49,562 nucleotides of DNA from contig DAOMZG010000014.1 of assembly GCA_035437945.1 (NCBI GenBank), forward strand, positions 1 through 49,562. Reading direction: 5' to 3'. Of this stretch, positions 42,905 through 49,562 are shown one piece after another. This DNA is from UBA9464 sp003445095. Its GTDB lineage: Bacteria; Verrucomicrobiota; Verrucomicrobiia; Limisphaerales; UBA9464. A program made the translations under genes and the position numbers. How positions within the stretch are numbered: the first letter of the stretch is position 1; each line of letters starts with the position of its first letter. The notes beneath the pieces were generated by a model. It had not been told where the DNA came from. It searched no databases and worked only from the letters and a program-made list of their open reading frames with translations.

Positions 42905-42908
42905 AATC

Positions 42909-42980
42909 GTGACGAACGAGCTGACCCAGGAAAAGAGTTGGTTGGAGGCATTGCGCGAATCGACCGCTCTTCCGACTTGA
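42909..42980 (+). pseudogene. Relic of an HD-type gene start
   Basis: A 23-codon frame (GTG at 42909) after the second ThuA copy. It reads MTNELTQEKSWLEALRES, then TALPT. It corresponds to the start of the HD gene that follows the first ThuA copy (MSWPERKRWLESWRAAGA). The stop at 42980 cuts it short and no HD domain follows. It shows that the ThuA-HD pair was once duplicated as a unit. Confidence 0.55.
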
Positions 42981-43302
42981 ATGAAGTAAGGGGCCGGCTG
43001 CTATCGGTCTCCATATTGATCCGTGGCGATGGTAAAGATGCTGCGGCGAAAGTGGGTAGTTTCCAGTATTCAGCTTCCGCGCCCTACTCCTGAGCCGATG
43101 CTTCGACGACTTCTGGACCGCTCGCAATGACGCCCTCGCCCTCGCCGCCTGACTTCCTCACCAACAGTTTTATCGTGCGCCCTGAAGCGACGTAGTGCGC
43201 CAGGCTTGCCTGCTCCCTGATGATTCAATCAACCTCATTGACCAGCGCCTTTTAGGCGCACTTAAGAGCACTTCTCACCCGACGAACCTTCTGAAATTTC
43301 CT
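42981..43302. other. Intergenic stretch with no gene seen
   Basis: Between the HD relic and the strand-repeat protein. I saw no convincing frame, RNA or repeat, so it probably holds the promoter of the next gene. Confidence 0.4.
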
Positions 43303-45628
43303 ATGCCCATCCAACTCGATCTCTCACGTTCCCTACGCCGCTGGCCCCAGGTGTTGGCTTTGATCGGCCTCGTGACCGTGGCGGGCGGATTAAGCCGAGC
43401 CAAAGCGGACGCCATCGTTTGGGACGGCGAGGCCGGCGATGGACTTTGGACAACGCCAGCCAATTGGTCCGGAGACCAAGTCCCGGGGATTGAGGATGAG
43501 GTTTCGATTCCAGAGTCTGCCGAGGTGGTGCTCCATGGTTCCCAAACAGTATTGGCTTTGGTGAACGGCGGTGCCCTCTGGGTTCAAGGTGGAGGCGACG
43601 GCAACGGCGCGGTGCTGACGATCTCCAGCAATGCGGTCAACCGGGGGATCATTCGCCTGGAATCCGTTAGCTCCACTTGGGCCAGCCTCCTGTTCACTTC
43701 CGGAAAACTGACCAATTCCGCCGAAGGAGTCATTGAAGCAAAGACCGGCTCCGGTGGACCTCGATCCATCACCGGTCATCTGGTCAATCAAGGGCTGGTT
43801 AAGAGCGCCGCCGACTATTTTCCCGTCCTGGGCATCTACGAACTGGACGGCGGGGTGATGGAAGGGTTCGTCGGACTCGGCAGCAGCGGCGAAGTGCGAA
43901 TCACTAAGGCTCCTTCGACCCCTGCGCCGGTCGTTTTGTGGGGAGGAACTCGGCTCACCACGGACAATCCACCGGGCGTTGAGCTCTGGGTGCAAGGTGG
44001 AGGCGACGGCAACGGCGCGGTGCTGACGATCTCCAGCAATGCCGTTAACCGGGGGATCATTCGCCTGGAATCCGTTAGCTCCACTTGGGTCAGCCTCCTG
44101 TTCACTTCCGGAAAACTGACCAATTCCGCCGAAGGAGTCATTGAANNNNNNNNNNNNNNNNNNNNNNNNNNNNNNNNNNNNNNNNNNNNNNNNNNNNNNN
44201 NNNNNNNNNNNNNNNNNNNNNNNNNNNNNNNNNNNNNNNNNNNNNGCAAAGACCGGCTCCGGTGGACCTCGATCCATCACCGGTCATCTGGTCAATCAGG
44301 GGCTGGTTAAGAACGCCGCTGAATCTGGCTATTTTCTCATGCAGGGCATTTACGAAGTGGACGGCGGAGTTATGGAAGGATTGGTCGCGGTTGATCACAC
44401 GGGCGAAGTGCGAATTACGAAAGCGCCGCCTAATCCGACCACAGTCCCAATGTGGGGCGAGACACGACTGACCACCGACAACCTCCCAGGCGTTGAACTC
44501 TGGGTCCAAGGCGGTGGCAACGGCGGCGGCGCGGCTCTGACGATCTCCAGCAATAAAGTTAACCGAGGCATCGTTCGCCTGGAATCCGTTGGCTCCAACT
44601 GGGCTAGCCTCCTAGTCGCCCCAGGCGGATTCACCAACGCGAGTACCGGCAAGCTCGTTAGTGCTGTTGGAACCAGTGGTCCCCGCTTTGTTCAAGGAGC
44701 CATTAACAACTTCGGAGTAATCGAATGCTGGCTCCCAACCTCCCTTGGCAGTTCCAATGCGAATCATCTGAACGGAGGGACCATTCGCCTGCTCGACGCT
44801 GCCCGAGTTGAGTGGGTGGGAAACTCAATGCTCAACGACTCGGCCGGCCTCATTGAAGGCGGCGGCACTCTCGCCATTGGTGAGGTAAGCTTCGAAAATC
44901 GGGGAACTCTAGCGGTCGCCGGCACCCTCGGCATCGAGGGCACCTTGCTGCAAACGGCGGGGAATGTTCGCTTGAACCAAGGTGCTTTGGTTGCGAACCG
45001 ACCGATCCAATTGATCGGAGGAACCTTGGTTGGGCCAGGAACGGTTAGAGCAGACCTCGTGACTGGCGCTGATTTGTTCCCCGGCCAACCGCCCGGCTCA
45101 CTTGTGCTCACCGGTAACCTTCGAGAATTGCCCTCCGCTCACACCCGCTTCGGTCTGGGTGGGCTCACGCCCGAGGTTGACTTCGTTCCCTTCAAAATCA
45201 GCGGGTCGGCCCAGTTTTTGGGAAAGCAATCCCTCACTTTAGCAGGTGGGTTTGTGCCCGCGGTAGGTGATCGATTTACTGTGATGACCTTCGGAAGCCG
45301 TGGTGCCAGCACTGGGTGTCTGGTGGGCCGACGAATCGCCGATGGTGTCCTCTTTGACCCAGAATGGAATCCGCAAAACCTCACGCTGGTGGCGCGGATG
45401 GCCCACGTGGGAGAGGAGCCTTTGATATCATTCCAGTTTTGCGGCGAAGCCGCGGTGCATTTGTTACTCGAAGCTTTGCCCGAACTTACCTATAAGATTG
45501 AAGCCTCGCCCGATTTGCAGGAATGGACCGTGATTGATTCGCAGTCCAGTGACGATGGCATCATTGAATATACGGATCCCGAAGGAAGCGCTCACCCGCA
45601 ACGTTTCTATCGGGCCGTTGCTCGGTGA
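43303..45628 (+). CDS. Strand-repeat secreted protein with assembly gap
   Basis: One long gene interrupted by 100 Ns at 44146-44245, which shift the apparent frame. The ATG at 43303 starts a signal peptide (about residues 10-34), followed by IVWDGEAGDGLWTTPANW as in autotransporter-like passenger starts. Repeats of roughly 135 residues follow: LWVQGGGDGNGAVLTISSNA, NRGIIRLESVSSTW, SGKLTNSAEGVIE, GSGGPRSITGHLVNQGLVK. Two nearly identical DNA copies (43580-43740 and 43985-44145) lie before the gap and the third unit continues after it. The C terminus (FQFCGEAAVHLLLEALPELT, YKIEASPDLQEWTVIDSQ) is the sort found at the ends of secreted proteins in this phylum. The gap flanks are exactly contiguous in the repeat (GTCATTGAA then GCAAAGACC), so the true gap is likely zero or a whole number of repeats. 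Confidence 0.85.
44146..44245. other. Assembly gap of 100 Ns
   Basis: A run of exactly 100 undetermined bases inside near-identical tandem repeats. It is an assembler or scaffolder placeholder and its size is not real. Confidence 0.97.
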
Positions 45629-45900
45629 GTCGAAGTCACGCAAGGTGCATTGATGTGACAGGCCTCCTCGGGATCTTGCTAACCATGGACACCGTCAGAA
45701 TGTCGGAGGCATTCATCAGCGATTTTGGCGAAAGAAGCGACCACTTGCGGCCCAGGGCCCGTTGACCCCAGACGAGCGCTAGGCGGGCCATCCAGAATCC
45801 GAGGCAGGTGAGAATTGATCGTTTCATTGTGCCCGGTGCGCAGCCTCTTGGGACACGACGGTTGGTACCTTGGTCAACGCCCTTGGGTTCTCAACTTGCC

Positions 45901-46932
45901 TCACCAACGGAGCCGGTAATATCCAGGCGGCACTGGGGCAACCGAGTCCAACCCACGCACGTGTTCCACAGGGGTAATCACCGACCAGGCCGCGCCCAAC
46001 GAATCGCGGAACTCGATTTCGGGCCGAGGCAAAGTTGTCGGCCAAACGAGCTGCGGAGCACTGTCACCCGATTCGATTTGTAAGGAGCGAGGCGACGAAT
46101 CCGCAGTATAGACTCGCACATAGTCCACGAGCATCCGTTGTGGGAAGACCGTCGTTCGGTCAGGACTGCCCGGGAAAGCACCGCCCACCGCCACATTCAG
46201 GATCAAGAAGAAGTTATGGTTGAACACCCAACTCCGCCCTGCTGGAAGGCTCGCGGGTGTGGCCGTGAAGAAGAGTCGATCGTCAACGAACCAACGGACC
46301 CGATCCCTTTCCCACTCGATGGCATAGACGTGAAAGTCATCCGCGAGCCTTCGGCCACCCGATAAGGTGAAGGTGCTTCCCACGTTCGCGCTTCCTGAAT
46401 AGCCCGGTCCATGGAGGACTCCGTGCGACTTGGAGGGTTCTCGGCCGACGTTTTCCATGATGTCCACTTCCCCGCAGTTGGGCCAACCGACCGTCGGAAA
46501 GTCAGTGCCGAGCATCCAGAACGCTGGCCAGAGACCTTGTCCGTAAGGAATCTTCGTGCGCACCTCGATTCGACCGAAAGTCCACGATGCTCGCCCGAGC
46601 GTCTTAAGGCGTGCCGAAGTGTAGTCTTTCCGCAAACCGTCCGAGCCCGTGAAGGATTCGGCGCGCGACTCGATGACTAAATGGCCGTCTTCAATTCGGG
46701 AATTCTCGCGGCGAGCGGTGTAAGATTGGAGTTCGCCATTACCCCAACCGTGGCCGCCGATATCGTAAGTCCAGCGAGACGCCACCGGCGCCGAGCCGTC
46801 AGGCTGGTCGAACTCATCATTCCAGACCAACCGCCATCGCGGTTCTGCTGCCACGGGCATAAGGCCGGCCCAGAGGAGTAATGCGGCGAAAAATACGGGA
46901 AAGGTTCGCGTCCAACGGCAGGCGCGCACCAT
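45901..46932 (-). CDS. Glycoside hydrolase family 16 (beta-glucanase/laminarinase type)
   Basis: A 343-residue secreted GH16 enzyme on the minus strand, hydrolysing beta-1,3 or mixed glucans. The signal peptide covers about residues 1-29. The catalytic motif is GEVDIMENVG with nucleophile and acid at E155 and E160 and D157 between them. Substrate-binding blocks include WTYDIGGHGWGNGELQSYTA and NHNFFLILNVAVGG. The C-terminal ~60 residues (LVWPTTLPRPEIEFRDSLG, then PPGYYRLRW) are an extra module like those of secreted proteins in this phylum. A longer frame from 47022 exists; the ATG at 46932 is better because the signal follows it. It is followed by a pseudopilin on the same strand. Confidence 0.93.
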   Translation of the reverse strand: MVRACRWTRTFPVFFAALLLWAGLMPVAAEPRWRLVWNDEFDQPDGSAPVASRWTYDIGGHGWGNGELQSYTARRENSRIEDGHLVIESRAESFTGSDGLRKDYTSARLKTLGRASWTFGRIEVRTKIPYGQGLWPAFWMLGTDFPTVGWPNCGEVDIMENVGREPSKSHGVLHGPGYSGSANVGSTFTLSGGRRLADDFHVYAIEWERDRVRWFVDDRLFFTATPASLPAGRSWVFNHNFFLILNVAVGGAFPGSPDRTTVFPQRMLVDYVRVYTADSSPRSLQIESGDSAPQLVWPTTLPRPEIEFRDSLGAAWSVITPVEHVRGLDSVAPVPPGYYRLRW

Positions 46933-47065
46933 TGATTTCGGTCGGTCGGTGTCTCTACCAGTTTTCACTGTGTCATGGACGAATTCGTAACTCAAAGTGA
47001 GGTAAGTGAAGATAGGCATCACCGGCCAAGTTTGCAGTCGGGAAACGCGATTAGTTCCCGGGGAT

Positions 47066-47824
47066 TTACTCTCCCGTTTTCGTATCCGGGACGCACCAGA
47101 GCAAACCGGGCTTGTTTTGGCGTTGTTCGCGCTGGAAATCCTCGAAGCGGATAAAGTGGACCTGTCCGCTGAACCCGGTGATCACGGCGCCTTTTTTGTG
47201 CCGACGTCCCACGCCTTCCTGATCGTTTGGATATTGGCTGGCATCATGTCCCACATTGGGACCCCAGATGCCGCCGAAATTCTTGATGTCGGGCTCCCAC
47301 ATCACGTAGGCCGCCGGGTTGAAGGCCCCAAGTTTGTAGCTGCGCGGTTCCAACCGACCGAAGCCGCCTACCGCTCCATTCATGATGTAGCTTGAGAGAC
47401 GTTGCTGACGTTTCTGCCAGGAAATGTGATTCGTCCGGTCGAGCGGGCAGTTGTATACCTTGCGTACTTTTAAGTATGGCCAGTACAGACCGGCTTCAAT
47501 GAATTGGTTTTCGTTGGTCTTAAGCGGATCCGGAGCCCGCCCGCTCGTGGGTTGGTACAGCCAACCCCGCGTCGTGTTGCCCCAGTTCGGCCACGGCATG
47601 TAGTCGGCGCTATCCCCGGCGTACAGAGTCATGGCGATCGCGAGTTGCTTGTTGTTATTGACGCACTGAGTTCGGAACGCACGTTCCTTGGCGTTGGCCA
47701 GCGTGGGCAAGAGCAACGAAGCGAGAATCGCAATGATCGCAATCACGACCAGTAGCTCGATCAAGGTGAAGGCGCGCGTCGACCCAGGGGGCTCGGATTC
47801 GGTAGCGGAGCAGAAGCGATCCAT
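47066..47824 (-). CDS. Type II secretion pseudopilin-like protein (prepilin N-terminal signal)
   Basis: A 252-residue protein with a classic prepilin signature. The start MDRFCSATESEPPGS leads to the cleavage site A18|F19 and the conserved E23 in AFTLIELLVVIAIIAIL. The rest, NAKERAFRTQCVNNNKQLAI, MTLYAGDSADYMPWPN and later KKGAVITGFSGQVHFI, fits the large family of Verrucomicrobia and Planctomycetes pseudopilin-like proteins. It is probably processed by a prepilin peptidase and exposed at the surface. There is no other type II secretion gene here. The start ATG at 47824 is preferred over a longer frame to 47881. Confidence 0.93.
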   Translation of the reverse strand: MDRFCSATESEPPGSTRAFTLIELLVVIAIIAILASLLLPTLANAKERAFRTQCVNNNKQLAIAMTLYAGDSADYMPWPNWGNTTRGWLYQPTSGRAPDPLKTNENQFIEAGLYWPYLKVRKVYNCPLDRTNHISWQKRQQRLSSYIMNGAVGGFGRLEPRSYKLGAFNPAAYVMWEPDIKNFGGIWGPNVGHDASQYPNDQEGVGRRHKKGAVITGFSGQVHFIRFEDFQREQRQNKPGLLWCVPDTKTGE

Positions 47825-48067
47825 GACGATTCCTCGGCTGACATCCCGGCTATAGGAAGCGGCCGGTTCTTCGGCAAGCACCGGTTTGGGTAACTTTTCG
47901 GTGACGGACGTGGGATTGCCGCCTCGGGCGCTCTGCGCCTCGGCAAAACGCTGGCATGAACTCAGTGCTCGCGTATCGTGGCCTGGTCGTCACGGTGGGT
48001 TGCGGCGCAAAAGTGGGAGTCATTTTTCTGCGCCCGAAATCATCGGACCTCACCTAGATTTCTCGTT

Positions 48068-49048
48068 ATGCCTGAAGCCGCGAAATCCGATCTCTTCGTG
48101 GGGGTGGATCTTGGAGGCACCAAGATCCTCGCGGGCGTGTTCACGCCTCAACTAAAACTCCTGCAAACGGCCAAGCTCAGCACGAAATCCAGCCGCGGAT
48201 TCGATCCGGTCGTCGAGCGCGTCGCGCGGTGTGTGCGGGATGCGGTGGATGAAGCCGATATGAGCGTCAAGCAAGTGCGCGCCGTGGGAGTGGGTGCGCC
48301 GGGCGCGGTGGATCCCGAGTCGGGAGAAGTGATCTTTGCACCCAATTTGCAGTGGAAGGACGCGCCTCTGAAAAAAGAGCTCGAACAACTCTTGGAGATT
48401 CCGGTGTTCGTCGAAAATGACTGCAACGCCTGCACGTTGGGCGTCCACGAGGTCGAGCTCAAAGGCAAACCTCGCAACATGCTCGGCCTGTTTCTCGGCA
48501 CGGGAATCGGCGGCGGCCTGATCCTTGAAGGCAAACTTTACCGCGGCTTTTCCGGAACTGCGGGGGAGATTGGCCACATGGTGCTTCAAGTCGGTGGCCC
48601 CAAGTGCGGCTGCGGTAATAACGGTTGTTTCGAGGCCCTGGCCAGCCGCACGGCCCTCTTCCGTGAAATCCAGCAGCGGGTCAAAGACGGAGAGAAAACG
48701 GTACTCACCGAAATGTTGGGCGCGGAGCTCGATGACCTGAAAAGCGGAGATCTGCGGAAAGCGATCCGCAAAGGCGACAAGCTGGTCGAAAAAGTTCTCG
48801 AAAGCGCGGCCGAATTCACCGGCATCGCGGTGGCGAATTTGATCAACGTGTTCAACCCAGAAGTGATCGTGCTCGGCGGCGGGGTGATCGACGCGCTCGA
48901 GGACGAGCTGATGGCGATTATTGTCGAAACAGCGCTCGACTACGCCATGCCTGGCACCACCAAAGGGGTCGAGATCATCGCCTCCGAGCTCGGAGACAAC
49001 GCGGGCATCACTGGCGCGGCGGTGTTGGCCAAGCAAAGGTTCAAATAG
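48068..49048 (+). CDS. ROK family sugar kinase (glucokinase type)
   Basis: A 326-residue ROK kinase that phosphorylates a hexose, most likely glucose, with ATP. Its features are GVDLGGTKILAG, VGVGAPGAVDP, EN with the catalytic D in VFVENDCNACTLG (about D118), and GTGIGGGLILEG. The zinc-type site HxxxxxxxxxCxCGxxGC is visible with H170, C180, C182 and C187, as in true ROK glucokinases. An earlier frame from 47978 is possible, but the ATG at 48068 begins the family. It is the second glucokinase type in the window. The next gene is a MoaD-like protein 23 bases away. Confidence 0.92.
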   Translation: MPEAAKSDLFVGVDLGGTKILAGVFTPQLKLLQTAKLSTKSSRGFDPVVERVARCVRDAVDEADMSVKQVRAVGVGAPGAVDPESGEVIFAPNLQWKDAPLKKELEQLLEIPVFVENDCNACTLGVHEVELKGKPRNMLGLFLGTGIGGGLILEGKLYRGFSGTAGEIGHMVLQVGGPKCGCGNNGCFEALASRTALFREIQQRVKDGEKTVLTEMLGAELDDLKSGDLRKAIRKGDKLVEKVLESAAEFTGIAVANLINVFNPEVIVLGGGVIDALEDELMAIIVETALDYAMPGTTKGVEIIASELGDNAGITGAAVLAKQRFK

Positions 49049-49071
49049 TCAATCGCGCTCCCAGATTACTG

Positions 49072-49317
49072 ATGGTCATCCCCGTTCATTTGTGGAGTTA
49101 CTTTCGCGATCTGGCGGGCACGGCACAGTTAGTGATCGAACTTCCTCCCGGCGGGTCGATTGCCGATCTGCTCGACGCGGTTTATCAGCAGCATCCGCGC
49201 CTCGGAGCGTTGCGGAATTCGACCTTGATTGCGGTGGGAGTCGATTATCAGGGGCCGTCTTACGTGCTTCAACCGGGAGACGACGTTTCCTTATTTCCGC
49301 CAGTGCAGGGCGGATGA
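49072..49317 (+). CDS. MoaD/ThiS family small sulfur-carrier-like protein
   Basis: An 81-residue ubiquitin-fold protein. The start PVHLWSYFRDLAG and the middle IELPPGGSIADLLDAVYQQH are typical of MoaD, and the chain ends with the carrier-type FPPVQGG. The terminal GG is the site where a MoeB/ThiF-like enzyme would attach sulfur. It follows the ROK kinase by 23 bases, with no MoaE or MoaA next to it in the window. It may serve molybdopterin synthesis or another sulfur transfer role. After it only repeats are seen to the window end. Confidence 0.88.
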   Translation: MVIPVHLWSYFRDLAGTAQLVIELPPGGSIADLLDAVYQQHPRLGALRNSTLIAVGVDYQGPSYVLQPGDDVSLFPPVQGG

Positions 49318-49348
49318 CAGTCGATCCGAAAGTTGATTCGCATTTCCA

Positions 49349-49497
49349 GGCTCCATAAACCGCAGACGAGGTGACGAGACTCTAACTTCCTTTGCCCCAA
49401 CGTGCGGCTACGCGCCCTGGGTTCCAGATGGAGCCTCACGTCGGCTCCTACGAAGTTCATGGTCTCGATTCACATCCCGATTTCGGAGGTCAGGCCT
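49349..49497 (-). repeat. Interspersed repeat R1, copy 3
   Basis: Copy of R1 in the opposite orientation to the copies at 23044 and 34790. The core occupies about 49361-49451; one inverted end (CGTCGGCTCCTAC) is well kept while the other is worn (CGCAGACGAGG). The extra outer flank TTCATGGTCTCGATTCAC is shared with copy 1. Confidence 0.7.
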
Positions 49498-49510
49498 CCA
49501 TTAACCAGAA

Positions 49511-49562
49511 CTATGGACTGCGCTGGCAAGCGCAGCGCGACGGCGCTTTCGGCCGGCCGAAC
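49511..49562. repeat. Interspersed repeat R3, copy 2 (cut by window end)
   Basis: The last 52 bases contain CTATGGACTGCGCTGGCAAG followed by CGCAGCGCGACGGCGCTTTC. They match the left end of R3 at 33206 at most positions. The other end lies beyond the window. Confidence 0.6.

Noticed and set aside
45636..45827. Minus-strand 63-residue frame with a hydrophobic start
   Set aside because: It looks like a signal-like stretch but has no family pattern and lies in a short convergent gap; coding status is not supported.
47825..47881. Longer start of the pseudopilin
   Set aside because: The extra residues would place the prepilin leader at an unusual length; ATG at 47824 gives a normal leader.
1..49562. 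CRISPR array, tRNA, rRNA or prophage
   Set aside because: No regularly spaced repeat-spacer pattern, no rRNA or tRNA-like sequence and no phage structural genes were seen.

Overview
The window looks like a chromosomal scaffold piece from a Verrucomicrobiota bacterium, probably near the Pedosphaera/Limisphaerales group. The reasons are GC-rich coding DNA, a type II pseudopilin with the N-terminal signature common in that phylum, a two-component propeller sensor kinase, ThuA-like proteins, a TPR/FG-GAP surface protein, strand-repeat secreted proteins and several interspersed short inverted repeats. The assignment is inference from gene content; no rRNA or tRNA gene was seen. A run of 100 Ns at 44146-44245 is an assembly gap.

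Layout. 1-1.8 kb: the end of a truncated branched-chain amino acid ABC transporter set (periplasmic binding protein, then LivH; LivM, LivG and LivF absent). 1.8-6.1 kb: a fossil of a propeller sensor kinase, then an intact propeller sensor histidine kinase overlapping a FixJ-type response regulator. 6.1-9 kb: a four-helix-bundle (23S intervening-sequence type) element, a haem-motif chemoreceptor and a divergent single-domain response regulator, then a VOC protein. 9-11.3 kb: a catabolic-looking set of BKACE (beta-keto acid cleavage) enzyme, double carboxymuconolactone-decarboxylase protein and Rieske ferredoxin. 11.3-15.7 kb: a run of same-strand membrane proteins (4-TM protein, LssY_C, DUF4239, a CYTH-like soluble protein, a K+-channel-like protein, a FUSC-type protein). 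15.7-16.4 kb: a decayed second copy of the chemoreceptor/response-regulator pair. 16.4-22.9 kb: two DUF1254 proteins, an outer-membrane channel-like protein and a large arylsulfatase. 22.9-28.6 kb: repeats, an MscS channel, a small secreted protein, a K+ channel, an EamA exporter and gene debris. 28.6-32.1 kb: a pair of M16 peptidases (active plus inactive). 32.1-38.3 kb: a left-handed beta-helix sugar-nucleotide enzyme, a permease fragment, a glucokinase and a large TPR/FG-GAP protein. 38.4-43 kb: two ThuA-like genes sharing a 554-bp identical core, with an HD-type protein, a secreted-type domain protein and a VapBC module between them. 43.3-49.6 kb: a gapped strand-repeat secreted protein, a GH16 glucanase, a pseudopilin, a ROK kinase and a MoaD-like protein.

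How the parts may work together. The sulfatase, GH16, DUF1254 proteins, M16 peptidases and sugar kinases suggest a heterotroph that degrades extracellular polymers and perhaps sulfated or aromatic compounds. The channel and membrane genes suggest osmotic or envelope functions, but nothing in the sequence ties them to one pathway. The strongest novelty is structural: at least three families of short elements with terminal inverted repeats, a flanked IVP element, decayed duplicate modules, and sharp-edged sequence identity between the ThuA paralogues that looks like gene conversion.
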